A stretch of DNA of 64,000 nt, taken from positions 6,634,001 through 6,698,000 of the forward strand of contig OY970235.1 in assembly GCA_963714145.1 (NCBI GenBank), read 5' to 3'. How positions within the stretch are numbered: position 1 is the first letter of the stretch; every line of letters starts with the position of its first letter. This document shows positions 37,302 through 46,326 of this stretch, in pieces. This DNA comes from JBBWZH01 sp035544115. Its GTDB lineage: Bacteria > Actinomycetota > Actinomycetes > Mycobacteriales > CADCTP01. The notes beneath the pieces were generated by a model. It was not told the DNA's origin. It ran no database searches and saw nothing but the letters and a program-made list of their open reading frames with translations. Made by a program: the position numbers and the translations under genes.

Positions 37302-38849
37302 ATGACTGTTACCAGTAACCCGAACACGATCTCGGCGCTGGTGGACTCGTTCGCCACGGCAGCGCCGGCCGAGCTGGAGGCGAGCTACCGCCGGCTGGTC
37401 GGCGCGGTGTGGCATGACGGTCACCTGACCACCCTGGCCGCTCCCGCGGTGTCCGAACTCGTGCCCCGCGTGAGCCAGGTCGACGACCTGCGCAAGGCAT
37501 ACCTGGCCGAGCTGTTCGGGCTGCTGGTCCAGGCCGAGTACCCCGACACCGACGGCCCGGTGGCCACCGTGGTCCGCACCGGGATGGACCAGTACCTGGA
37601 CCTCTGGACGGGCAGCACCCGCGAGCAGCCGACGCACTGGGCGTTGTTGTACCTGCTGTCGCACTTCCCCGCGGACCGGGACCGGATCCTGGCCGCAGCG
37701 GCCACAGTGGACCTGGACGTGGACGACATGTCCAGGTTGGACCGTGCGGTCGACACGCTCGACCCGGACAAGCCGGTGATCGGCCGGGTGTTCCCGTACC
37801 CGGCGGCGTACGACGAGATGTTCGAGTCGGAGAAGGAGGTCGACCGGGCCTGGATCCGGACGCTCACCCCGGAGCAGGTCGTCGCCCAGTGGCACGCCGA
37901 CATCGAGGCCGTCCGGGGCCACGCGGGCGCGAAGGCGTACTACGCCATCCGCTACGGCAAGCCCGAGCCGGTGTACCCGGACAGCATCCCGTCCCGGGAG
38001 GCACGGCCGCCGGACGCTGACGACGTCGCGATCTTCGCCCCGCACACGTACGCGCTGCGGTGCCCGCGCTGCCAGGGAAAGCTGAAGATCCAGCAGGGCC
38101 TCGCCGAGTGCGCCAGCGGCCGCGACCCGGGTTTCCCCATCGCCAACGGCATGCTGAACGTGCTCACCACCATCCACGACGGCAAGGACCACGACGCCGA
38201 CTTCCTGTTCCAGCTGTCGAACATCGGCACCATGCCGTACTTCATCGACGTCTACGCCCGGCCGGCGTTCAAGCGGCTGTGCGGGCTGAACTGGAGCAAC
38301 GAGGTCAGCCCGCAGTGGGAGGGCAACTACATCAAGGAGCACGTCCGCCCAGTGGACGGCACGGTGCTCGACCTGGCGGCCGGCGGCGGACTGTGGACCG
38401 ACACGCTCGCCAACGCGGTGGGCATGGACCGGGTGCTGGCGTTGGACATCCTGCCCGGCAGCCTGGCCACCCTGCGCGACCGCCGGCCGGACGTGCCCGC
38501 CGTCGTGGCGAACGCCCGCTACCTGCCGTTCGACGACTCGTCGCTCGGTGCGGTGATCTGCTGGGACGCGTTGCAGGCGTTCCCGGAGGAGGCGCCGTTC
38601 GCCATCGCGGAGGTCGGCCGGTGCCTGCGCCCCGGCGGCACGTTCACCCTGTTCACGTTCGTCTACTCGGATGACGAGATCTACCGGCACTTCGTCCGCG
38701 CCCACCGGTTCCCCAAGATCCACAAGGACGGTCTCGTCCTGTTCCACCGGACCGACCTGGACCGTTGGCTCGCCGACGCCGGCCTGACCGTCGTCGACCG
38801 CACCGGCCCGCACCTGCACTACGTGATCACGGCCCGGAAAGAAGGCTGA
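37302..38849 (+). CDS. Methyltransferase with N-terminal extension and zinc ribbon
   Basis: ATG 37302 (MTVTSNPNTISALVDSF) after AGGAGGAC gives 515 residues. Residues 1-235 form an unidentified helical domain (THWALLYLLSHFPADRDR). Near residues 250-275 a Trm112/RlmA-like zinc ribbon appears (RCPRCQGKLKIQQGLAECASG; C-x2-C plus a later Cys). Residues 340-515 are a class I methyltransferase with VLDLAAGGGLWTDTLA, LPFDDSSLGAVICWDALQ and LRPGGTFTLFTFV. The three-part fusion is unusual for a cluster enzyme. Function beyond SAM methyl transfer is not predictable. Confidence 0.8.
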   Translation: MTVTSNPNTISALVDSFATAAPAELEASYRRLVGAVWHDGHLTTLAAPAVSELVPRVSQVDDLRKAYLAELFGLLVQAEYPDTDGPVATVVRTGMDQYLDLWTGSTREQPTHWALLYLLSHFPADRDRILAAAATVDLDVDDMSRLDRAVDTLDPDKPVIGRVFPYPAAYDEMFESEKEVDRAWIRTLTPEQVVAQWHADIEAVRGHAGAKAYYAIRYGKPEPVYPDSIPSREARPPDADDVAIFAPHTYALRCPRCQGKLKIQQGLAECASGRDPGFPIANGMLNVLTTIHDGKDHDADFLFQLSNIGTMPYFIDVYARPAFKRLCGLNWSNEVSPQWEGNYIKEHVRPVDGTVLDLAAGGGLWTDTLANAVGMDRVLALDILPGSLATLRDRRPDVPAVVANARYLPFDDSSLGAVICWDALQAFPEEAPFAIAEVGRCLRPGGTFTLFTFVYSDDEIYRHFVRAHRFPKIHKDGLVLFHRTDLDRWLADAGLTVVDRTGPHLHYVITARKEG

Positions 38850-38861
38850 CGCACCGGACAC

Positions 38862-38890
38862 AGGTGCCCCTGGACCATCCAGGGGCACCT
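38862..38890. terminator. Perfect 12-bp bidirectional hairpin
   Basis: AGGTGCCCCTGG (38862-38873) is followed by a 5-base loop (ACCAT) and its exact complement (38879-38890). It fills the 47-bp gap between the convergent methyltransferase and epoxide hydrolase genes. Confidence 0.88.
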
Positions 38891-38896
38891 CCGCGT

Positions 38897-40069
38897 TCAG
38901 GCCGGCAGTACGGACCGGACGAACGCGCGGATGTCACCCACCAGCAGCTCCGGTTGTTCCAGCGGCGCGAAGTGGCCGCCCCGGTCGAACTCGGTCCAGC
39001 GCGTCATCGACGGCAGCACCCGCTCGGCGAACCGCCTGATCGGCCGGGTGGCGTCGGCCGGGAAGACCGCCACACCGACCGGCACGGTGAGCGGCCACGG
39101 ACCGCCCCAGGTGCGGATGTGGTCCGCCATGGTGTTCATGGTCTCGAAGTACATGTGGGCGGCGGAACCGGCGGTGGCCGTGAACCAGTACGTGGACACG
39201 ATCGCCAGCAGGGTGTCGCGGTCGACGGCGTCCTCCGGGCGGTCCACGGTGTCCGCCCATTCCTTGTACTTCTCGGCGATCCAGGACAGCTGGCCGACCG
39301 GCGAGTCGGTCAGCGAGTACGCGATGGTCTGCGGCCGGGTCGCCTGCTGCCGGCTCCAGGCCGTGCACACGTCGGCGAACCAGCGGGTGTGCTCGACCTT
39401 CTTCATGTCCTCTTCGGACAGTCCAGCCAGCGTTTCCGGGTCGTCGGCGAACATCGTGACCAGCATGTTGATGTGCACCGCGAGCACGCGTTCGGGATCG
39501 ATACGGCCCAGTTCGAGCGAGATCACCTTGCCCCAGTCGCCGCCCTGCGCTACGTACCGGTCGTAGCCCAGCCGGTCCATCAGCCGGGCCCACGCCCGCG
39601 CCACCCGGCTCATGCTCCAGCCCTGCTGGCCGGTGCGGCCGGAGAACCCGTAGCCGGGAATGGTGGGCACGACCACGTGGAAGGCGTCCGCGGCCGAGCC
39701 GCCGTGCGCCACCGGGTCGGTCAGCGGGCCGATCATGTCGATGTACTGCGCGGACGTGCTGGGCCAGCCGTGGGTGAGGATGATCGGCGTGGCGTTCGGC
39801 TCGGCCGAGCGGACGTGCAGGAAATGCACGTTGACGCCGTCGATCTCGGTGCTGAACTGCGGGTACTGGTTGAGCCATTTCTCCGCGGCCCGCCAGTCGA
39901 ACTCCGACCGCCAGTAGCGGGTCAGTTCCTTGAGGTAGGCCAGTGGGACACCGCGTTCCCAGCCGGTGCCGGGGATTTCGTCCGGCCATCTGGTCGCGTC
40001 GATCCGGCGGTGCAGTTCGTCGATGTCCGGCTGCGGGATGTCGACCCGGAAAGGGCGTATCTCACTCAT
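38897..40069 (-). CDS. Enediyne epoxide hydrolase (SgcF/NcsF2-like)
   Basis: The 390-residue protein has the EHN N-terminal domain (FRVDIPQPDIDELHRRIDATRW) and an alpha/beta-hydrolase fold. Visible catalytic elements are the oxyanion motif LTHGWPSTS, nucleophile Asp in AQGGDWGKVISLELG, lid tyrosines, and the general-base His in FDRGGHFAPLEQPELL. In 9-membered enediyne pathways SgcF and NcsF2 open the core epoxide to a vicinal diol, which is then acylated or glycosylated. Its presence is a main argument for a 9-membered core here. It is cotranscribed with the exporter 17 bp upstream. Confidence 0.9.
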   Translation of the reverse strand: MSEIRPFRVDIPQPDIDELHRRIDATRWPDEIPGTGWERGVPLAYLKELTRYWRSEFDWRAAEKWLNQYPQFSTEIDGVNVHFLHVRSAEPNATPIILTHGWPSTSAQYIDMIGPLTDPVAHGGSAADAFHVVVPTIPGYGFSGRTGQQGWSMSRVARAWARLMDRLGYDRYVAQGGDWGKVISLELGRIDPERVLAVHINMLVTMFADDPETLAGLSEEDMKKVEHTRWFADVCTAWSRQQATRPQTIAYSLTDSPVGQLSWIAEKYKEWADTVDRPEDAVDRDTLLAIVSTYWFTATAGSAAHMYFETMNTMADHIRTWGGPWPLTVPVGVAVFPADATRPIRRFAERVLPSMTRWTEFDRGGHFAPLEQPELLVGDIRAFVRSVLPA

Positions 40070-40085
40070 CGTTCAACCATTTCCC

Positions 40086-41660
40086 TCAACGCAGTTCCCT
40101 GGTCAATTCCGCGACCCGCGGCGGCTCGGCCGGTTCCTCCTGACCGAGCGGAAGGACGTGCCGCAGCCGGGTCACGATCAGTACGATCACGCCGGCCAGG
40201 ACGAGCGCGGTGAACCCGGTCACGGCCTGCAACGAGGTGGTGTACGCCTCCCGCGCCTGGTCGAACACCACCCGGGCCAGGTCGGGCGGCAGGCCAGCGG
40301 ACACCTGGGCCGCGTTGGCGATGCTCTGCCCGGCGGTGGCCGCGGCCTCCGCCGGGACCTGTGGCGGCAGGCTGCGGGTCATCTGCGCGTGGTAGAGCGC
40401 GACCGCGACACTGCCCACCACGGCCACTCCGACCGAGTTGCCGATCTCGGCGCTGACCTGCGGCATCGAGGAAGCGGCGCCGACCCGCTCCGGCGGGACC
40501 GAGCCGACCATCAGGGTCATCCCGACGGCCAGCAGCGGCGACCCGCCCGCCGACCACAGCGCGAAGCCGATGACGAACAGCGCGGGCCCGCCGGAGCCGG
40601 CCAGGACCACCAGCACCAGCCCGGCGATCACGACCGCCTCACCCCAGGCGATCAGCACCGCGGGCCGGAAACGGCGGGCGAGCACCCCGACCACCGGCGC
40701 GCACAGCGAGCTCAACACCAGGCCCGGTGCCAGGCTGAGCCCGGCCTCCAGCGGGGTGAGCCCTTCGACCAGCTGGAAGTCCAGCATGAGCAGGAACAGC
40801 ACGGTCCCGGTCAGCAGCGCCTGAACGAACATCGCCAGCAACGGCGTGGCGAAACTGCGGTTGCGGAACAACGTCAGGTCCAGCAGCGGCTCCCGCAACG
40901 AACGCTGCCGACGCACGAACACCACACCCAACAACACGCCGAGGGCGATCGCCGCGAGCGGCAGCACCCCCCAGCCGTCCCGCGACGCCTCCTTCACACC
41001 CCACACCGCCGGTAGGATCGCCGCGAGCGACAGCAGCGAGCTGATCCAGTCCGGCCGTCCGGCGTCCGCGTCGCGCTCCTTCGGCAACACCAGCGATCCG
41101 AGGATCAGCACGACCGCGGCGGCGGGCACGTTGGCCAGGAACACCGAGCCCCACCAGAAGCGCACGAGCAGCACACCGCCGATGAGCAGGCCGATGACCG
41201 CGCCGATGGTGTAGAACGCCGCCCAGATCCCGAACGCCACACCCATCTGCCGGGGGTCGCGGAACATCGTGCGGATCAGCCCGATCGTCGACGGGATCAG
41301 CGCGGCGGCGGCCACACCGAGCAGCGCCCGCGCCACGATCAGCGTGCCGGGGTCGGGTGCGTACGCGGCGAGCGCCGACGCCACGCCGAAACCGGTGACC
41401 CCGACCAGGAACAGTCGGCGCCGGCCGATCCGGTCGCCGAGACCGCCCATGGTGATCAACAGGCTGCCCAGCACGATTCCGTAGATGTCCGCGATCCACA
41501 GCTGCTGGATGCCGTCGGCGTTGAGGCCGACGGCTATATGCGGAAATGCGAGCAGGAGCACGAACGCGTCGGCCGCGATGAACAGAGTGGCGAGGCACAT
41601 CACAGCGAGACCGATCCACTGCTGTGCGCCGGCGCCGGATTCTGAATGCTGCACAGTCAT
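40086..41660 (-). CDS. MFS drug exporter (second, DHA2-like)
   Basis: The 524-residue protein (ATG 41660) has about 14 membrane segments. Recognisable are GGLGDRIGRRRLFLVG (motif A), LLGVAAAALIPSTIGLI and the central VLLVRFWWGSVFLANVPAAA shared with the first exporter. It probably exports the enediyne or a protein-bound form as self-resistance, as proposed for SgcB. It precedes the epoxide hydrolase and is divergent from the long tailoring operon. Confidence 0.88.
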   Translation of the reverse strand: MTVQHSESGAGAQQWIGLAVMCLATLFIAADAFVLLLAFPHIAVGLNADGIQQLWIADIYGIVLGSLLITMGGLGDRIGRRRLFLVGVTGFGVASALAAYAPDPGTLIVARALLGVAAAALIPSTIGLIRTMFRDPRQMGVAFGIWAAFYTIGAVIGLLIGGVLLVRFWWGSVFLANVPAAAVVLILGSLVLPKERDADAGRPDWISSLLSLAAILPAVWGVKEASRDGWGVLPLAAIALGVLLGVVFVRRQRSLREPLLDLTLFRNRSFATPLLAMFVQALLTGTVLFLLMLDFQLVEGLTPLEAGLSLAPGLVLSSLCAPVVGVLARRFRPAVLIAWGEAVVIAGLVLVVLAGSGGPALFVIGFALWSAGGSPLLAVGMTLMVGSVPPERVGAASSMPQVSAEIGNSVGVAVVGSVAVALYHAQMTRSLPPQVPAEAAATAGQSIANAAQVSAGLPPDLARVVFDQAREAYTTSLQAVTGFTALVLAGVIVLIVTRLRHVLPLGQEEPAEPPRVAELTRELR

Positions 41661-41855
41661 CGAGCAGTCACCTCGATAAACGGTAGGAAAATCGGCGAGT
41701 GCCGTACGACGTGGGATCGATCATTCGGAATCTACACGCCACAACCGGTGTCCTCGATCGACTCGACCGGATCGCGCAGTATCGAAGAAGTACTCCGGCC
41801 GGACCCGCTGCCATAGTTGACCGGGGTCGATCGCCGCCGGAAAGGGAAAGCGCGT
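41661..41855. promoter_or_regulatory. Divergent promoter region of exporter and tailoring operon
   Basis: These 195 bp lie between the exporter (minus) and the first gene of the 15-gene plus-strand operon, and must hold the promoters of both. It has several overlapping TCGA-containing words (CTCGATCGACTCGACCGG near 41752-41769), but no long perfect repeat. AAGGGAAAG precedes ATG 41856. Confidence 0.45.
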
Positions 41856-43238
41856 ATGGGGTGGGTGCGGCATGAATCGTATTCCGGCACACCGGAAATC
41901 GCGACGCCGGGCGACCTCGGCTTCGCGGCGGCCACCGCCGTGTTCAACTCCGCGGCCGTGCCCGAACCGGCCGCCGCGGTTGTCGCCCGTACCGTCGAGC
42001 ACGTCCGTACCGCGATCCGCTACGCCCGGGACCGTGGCCTGGCGGTACGAGTCCACTCCACCGGCCACGGCGCGGCCTCGGTCCGCCCGGTGCGCGGCGC
42101 GATGCTCATCCGCACCGCGATGGACGGCGCCGTCACCGTCGACCCGGGCACCAGGACCGCGTGGGTGCCCGCGGGAAAGCGTTGGCAGGACGTGGTTCTG
42201 GCCACGGAGCCGTACGGGTTGGCCGCGGCGCACGGGTCGTCGGGCACTGTCGGGGTCGTCGGTCACGCGCTGCGCGGCGGGTTGAGCCCGTACGGCCGGC
42301 TGGTCGGCCTGGGTGCCAACGGCGTCCGTGCGGTCGAACTGGTGACGGCGGACGGGGAGCACCGCAGGGTCGACGCCGGAGCGGATACGGCGCTGTTCTG
42401 GGCGCTGCGCGGCGGTGGCGGCGGTTTCGGGGTGGTGACCGCTGTCGAGCTCGACCTGTTCCCGGTCACCGGGGTGATCACCGGGGCCGCGTTCTGGCCG
42501 GGGCCGCTGGTCGACCGGTTGCTGGCGGCGTGGCTGGACTGGACCCGGGACGCGCCCGTCATCGCCACCACGTCGGTGCGGGTGATGAACCTCCCGGACG
42601 TCCCCGACGTGCCACCGGAACTCGCCGGACGTGCGACGTTCGTGCTCGACGGCGTGGTGCACGCCGGCGACCAGATGGCCGCGCGGCGATCCGCCGCGGA
42701 CCTGCTGGGTCCACTTCGGACGGTCGGCGCTCCGCTGATCGACACCTGGCAGGAGGACGTGCCCTCGGCGGTGCTCCGCGCGCACCTGGACCCGGCCGGG
42801 CCGCTGCCCATCATCGGCGACCACATGCTGCTCACCGAACTCAACGCGGACGGCGTGACACGGTTGCTCGACGTTCTCGGCGACGGTTCACCGCTGGTGG
42901 GCGCGGGGCTACGGCAACTGAGCGGCGCGTACGCGAACCCGCCCACCGCAGGTGGTGCGCTCGACCGCCTGGACGCGAGCTACTCGTACGCCGGGTCGGG
43001 CCTGGCCTTCGACCAGGACGCCACCGCGGCGCTGCGGGCCCACTGCGCGAAGGTCCGGCGCGCGCTCGACCCGTGGAACACCGGGCGTGTCGTCCCCAGC
43101 TTCGTGGAGGACGTCACCCAACCCCAGCAGCATCTCGACACCGCGGTGGCGGCCGAGGTCGACCGGATCCGGGCCCGGGTCGACCCGGACGGGCTGTTCC
43201 GCGACGACGTGTCGCCCACCCACGCCGGACAGGAGTAG
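41856..43238 (+). CDS. FAD-linked oxidase (BBE-like), first gene of the tailoring operon
   Basis: ATG 41856 follows AAGGGAAAG; 460 residues. The PCMH-type FAD domain (about 40-210) carries the covalent-flavin His motif RVHSTGHGAAS and the glycine-rich GTVGVVGHALRGG and LRGGGGGFGVVTAVEL. The second (Cys) flavin attachment of berberine-bridge enzymes is absent, so attachment is by His only. The C-terminus is shorter than usual and lacks the typical N-x-x-RL-x-x-x-K motif. Such enzymes oxidise alcohols, amines or C-C bonds to form rings. The next gene begins five bases later. Confidence 0.85.
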   Translation: MGWVRHESYSGTPEIATPGDLGFAAATAVFNSAAVPEPAAAVVARTVEHVRTAIRYARDRGLAVRVHSTGHGAASVRPVRGAMLIRTAMDGAVTVDPGTRTAWVPAGKRWQDVVLATEPYGLAAAHGSSGTVGVVGHALRGGLSPYGRLVGLGANGVRAVELVTADGEHRRVDAGADTALFWALRGGGGGFGVVTAVELDLFPVTGVITGAAFWPGPLVDRLLAAWLDWTRDAPVIATTSVRVMNLPDVPDVPPELAGRATFVLDGVVHAGDQMAARRSAADLLGPLRTVGAPLIDTWQEDVPSAVLRAHLDPAGPLPIIGDHMLLTELNADGVTRLLDVLGDGSPLVGAGLRQLSGAYANPPTAGGALDRLDASYSYAGSGLAFDQDATAALRAHCAKVRRALDPWNTGRVVPSFVEDVTQPQQHLDTAVAAEVDRIRARVDPDGLFRDDVSPTHAGQE

Positions 43239-43243
43239 GTGCC

Positions 43244-44548
43244 ATGGCAGCCGTCGAAGGGATCCAGTGGCCGGCCGAGACCCGGTCGTTCTGCGCCGAG
43301 TTGCCGTTCACGCCGAGGACCACGATCTTCGACCACGGCAAGGGAATCCAGCTGTTCGACGTCCAGGGCCGCGGCTATCTCGACGCGCTGTCCGGGGTGT
43401 TCGTCACCTGCTTCGGCTACGACTGCGAGCCGATCATCGCGGCCGCGACCGAACAGCTGCGCCGAGGGCTGCCGTTCCAGCCGCCGCTGCACGGCACGAA
43501 CCACAACGCCCTGCGCCTGGCGCACGCGCTGGCCGAGCTCGCGCCGGACGGGATCACGGCGGTGAAGCTGCTCAACAGCGGTTCGGAGGCGATCGAGGCG
43601 GCCATCCGGCTGGCCCGCATCTACCACAGCGCCACCGGCAACCCGGCCAAGCAGAAGATCATCAGCCACTACCAGAGCTACCACGGCGCCACGTACGGCT
43701 CACTCGCCCTCACCGGTCTGCCCGGGGTGAGCGTGTTCGGCGCCGCGATGCCCGGTGTGGTGCACACGCCGCCGCCGGAGTCGCTGGCCAGTCGGTGGAA
43801 CCTGACCGCCGAAGAGGCCGGCGACCGGGCCGCGGCCATCATCGAGCAGACCATCGAGGACGAGGGCCCGGACCAGGTCGCCGCGCTGGTCGTGGAGACG
43901 TACAGCCAGCTGCGTGAGCTCGCCGCGACGGACCCGCGCTACTTCGCCCGGGTGCGCGAGATCTGCGACCGGTACGGCGTGCTGCTCGTGTTCGACGAGA
44001 TCGTCACCGGCTTCGGGCGCACCGGCCAGAACTTCGGCGCGCACACCGTCGGCGTGACACCGGACCTGATGTGCGCGGGTAAGGGCATCTCCGGTGGCTA
44101 TGCCCCGCTGTCCGCGCTGCTGATCAACGAGCGGGTCGCCGCGCCGTTCCGAGACGACAACGGGTACATGGCCTTCGGGACCACGCACACCTTCTCCGGT
44201 AACCCGATCGCGGCCGCGGCGGGCCTGGCGGCGGTCACCCACTTCGTCGAGGGCGGCTTCCTGCCGAAGATCCAGAAGCTTTCGGCGCACCTGCGGCAGG
44301 GCCTGGCCGACGCGCTCAAGGACAAGGCCACGGCCAACGTCGCCGGCCTGCTGTGCGGTGTCATTGTCGCCGACCCGGACGGGCGCGGGGTCGGCGACCT
44401 GATCGAAGCGGCGTGCTGGGAGCACGGCGTGATCGTGCGCAGCATGCCCTACGGCATCATGCTCGCCCCTCCGTTCATCACCACCACCACGCAGCTGGAC
44501 GAGATCTGCGCCGTGGTCGGAGCCGCCGTCGACGAGGTCGTCGGCTGA
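43244..44548 (+). CDS. Class III PLP-dependent aminotransferase
   Basis: ATG 43244 after AGGAG gives 434 residues. The fold-type I class III pattern is clear: LLNSGSEAIEAAIRLAR, ISHYQSYHGATYGSLALTG, VLLVFDEIVTGFGRTG (PLP-binding Asp) and the Schiff-base Lys in CAGKGISGGYAPLSA, then GTTHTFSGNPIAAAA. The usual EP-x-Q-G segment is replaced by VVETYSQLRELAATD, so the substrate carboxylate site may differ. Family members act on omega- or beta-amino groups or as 1,2-aminomutases. It might supply the amine of a beta-amino acid activated by the adenylation protein downstream (inference). Confidence 0.87.
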   Translation: MAAVEGIQWPAETRSFCAELPFTPRTTIFDHGKGIQLFDVQGRGYLDALSGVFVTCFGYDCEPIIAAATEQLRRGLPFQPPLHGTNHNALRLAHALAELAPDGITAVKLLNSGSEAIEAAIRLARIYHSATGNPAKQKIISHYQSYHGATYGSLALTGLPGVSVFGAAMPGVVHTPPPESLASRWNLTAEEAGDRAAAIIEQTIEDEGPDQVAALVVETYSQLRELAATDPRYFARVREICDRYGVLLVFDEIVTGFGRTGQNFGAHTVGVTPDLMCAGKGISGGYAPLSALLINERVAAPFRDDNGYMAFGTTHTFSGNPIAAAAGLAAVTHFVEGGFLPKIQKLSAHLRQGLADALKDKATANVAGLLCGVIVADPDGRGVGDLIEAACWEHGVIVRSMPYGIMLAPPFITTTTQLDEICAVVGAAVDEVVG

Positions 44549-44565
44549 CCGCAAGGAGAGCAACT

Positions 44566-45628
44566 ATGTCCACTGTGGATGCTTGGGATCTGCTGGTCCG
44601 CCTGGACGATCTCACCGGGCACGAGGTCCGCGAGGCCACCTTCGCGCCGCTGCGGCCGGGCCAGGTGCGCCTGGCCGTGGAACGTCTCGGCATCACCACG
44701 CTCACCGCGACATACGCGCTGTTCGGCGACTCGCCCATGCGGTTCTTCGACGTGTTCCCCGCACCCGAGGGGTTCGGCCGGGTACCGGTGTGGGGCTTCG
44801 CGCGGGTCGTCGAGTCACGGGCCGCGGGTGTCGCGGCGGGCGGCCGGTTCTTCGGGTACCTGCCGATGTCGACCCACCACACGGTCACCCCCGAGGCGGT
44901 GCCCGGCGGGTTCGTCGACACCGCACAGCAGGCCGTGCCGCACGACTGGTACCGGACGTACGAGTCGGCCAGCACCGAGGTGGACGAGCTGGACGACCGA
45001 CGGGCGCTGCTGCACCCGTTGTTCCCGTGTTCCTTCACCCTGGCCGAGATCATCGGCACGCAGGACGTGAAGACGGTGCTGGTCAGCAGCGCGTCCTGCA
45101 AGACGGCCATCGGCCTGGCGCACCTGCTGGCCGGCCAGGATGGCATCTCGGTGACCGGGGTGACGTCCCGCGAGCACAAGGGATTCACGGACGACCTGAA
45201 GTGCTACGACACGGTGCTGTGCTACGACGAGCTCGGCACCGCCGCCGAGCCGAACCCGGCCGTGTTCGTCGACTTCACCAACTCCGCCGACCGGATCCGC
45301 GCGGTCTACCGGCACACGGGGCCACAGCTGACCGGCACCATCCTGGTCGGCTTCACCCACCCGAGCACGTCGTTCGCCCCACCCGAGGTCGGCGACCCGC
45401 AGCCGCAGCAGTACTTCACACCGGTGGTGGAACAGCAGACTCATGGCCGAGGTCGGCGCCCAGACCTACCAGCGCCGCTACCGGGCGGCGGAACTGGAGT
45501 TCCTCGCCGGCACCAGGTCCTGGCTGGCCGTCCAGCACGCGAGCGGTCCCGACGCGATCGCGCAGGCGTTCCGTACCGTGCTCGCCGGCCAGCAGCAGCC
45601 GGCGGCGGGGGCGGTGCTGACACCATGA
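44566..45628 (+). CDS. DUF2855 family protein (MDR-like), with one apparent frameshift
   Basis: ATG 44566 after AAGGAG begins a protein resembling DUF2855, a distant relative of medium-chain dehydrogenases: VPVWGFARVVESRAAGVAAG, TVLVSSASCKTAIGLAHLL and TILVGFTHPSTSF. At about 45437-45440 one extra base breaks the frame: dropping it joins FTPVVEQQ to LMAEVGAQTYQRRYRAAELEF and the corrected 353-residue protein ends at TGA 45626-45628. That stop overlaps the next start as ATGA, as in the other junctions of this operon, which supports the corrected frame. No zinc-binding cysteines typical of alcohol dehydrogenases are evident. Reaction unknown. Confidence 0.75.
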
Positions 45629-46326
45629 GCCAGAACGTCGTCACGAAGCCCGGCAGCCGACCCGTCGACCCGGCGGACCAGCGGCAGCGGCCGACCTGGT
45701 GGCGCCGCCCGTGGATCATCCCGCTCGCCCTGGTCGTACTCGCGTTCCTGGTCTATCAGCTCAGCCCGTTCCGGGACCTGGACGAGCGGACGGCGCCGAT
45801 ACCACCGCACGACGGCTTTGCGCTGTACTACCCGCTCCTGCTCACGCACATGTTCTTCGGCACCATCGCGATGATCACGGTCGTGATCCAGCTGTGGCCG
45901 TGGGTACGGCACAACCACCCGCGGGTACACCGGGCCAGCGGCCGGACCTACGTGGTGTCCGCGTTGGTCGCCGGCCTCGCCGGCCTGGCCATCGTCCGGT
46001 TCGCGCCGGTGGTCGGGCAGATCGGCGTGGCCATGGCCACGGTCACCTGGATGGCCGTGACCGTGATGGCGTTCGTCCGGGCCCGGCAGGGCAGGTTCGC
46101 CAACCACCGCCGGCTGATGCTGTACAGCTTCGCGATCGTCATGAACAACGTGTGGGGTGTGATCCTCGGCCGGATCGGCTTCGCGTTCGTGCCGGCGATC
46201 GACATCAACTACGTGGCCGAGGGTGTCCGGTGGATCGGCTGGGTAGGCAACCTGATGCTGGTCCAGTGGTGGATCTACCGCACCGAGAACAGCCGGGAAG
46301 TACGCGAGTTGGCGGGCGCGTCGTGA
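45625..46326 (+). CDS. DUF2306 integral membrane protein
   Basis: The 233-residue protein starts at ATG 45625, overlapping the DUF2855 stop. About six membrane segments are visible (IIPLALVVLAFLVYQL, LLLTHMFFGTIAMITVVIQL, VVSALVAGLAGLAIVRF, VAMATVTWMAVTVMAFVRA). Conserved histidines recur at membrane edges: LLLTHMFFG, RVHRASGRTYV and FANHRRLMLYSFA, as in DUF2306 proteins and related cytochrome b561/COX15-like bundles. A redox role in the membrane is possible. It is coupled on both sides (ATGA before, GTGA after). Confidence 0.8.
   Translation: MSQNVVTKPGSRPVDPADQRQRPTWWRRPWIIPLALVVLAFLVYQLSPFRDLDERTAPIPPHDGFALYYPLLLTHMFFGTIAMITVVIQLWPWVRHNHPRVHRASGRTYVVSALVAGLAGLAIVRFAPVVGQIGVAMATVTWMAVTVMAFVRARQGRFANHRRLMLYSFAIVMNNVWGVILGRIGFAFVPAIDINYVAEGVRWIGWVGNLMLVQWWIYRTENSREVRELAGAS

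Noticed and set aside
44353..46326. A 657-residue fusion of DUF2855 and the DUF2306 membrane protein
   Set aside because: The joining segment is Arg/Gly/Ala-rich out-of-frame sequence. The real DUF2855 C-terminus lies in another frame and stops at an ATGA overlap with the membrane protein gene.
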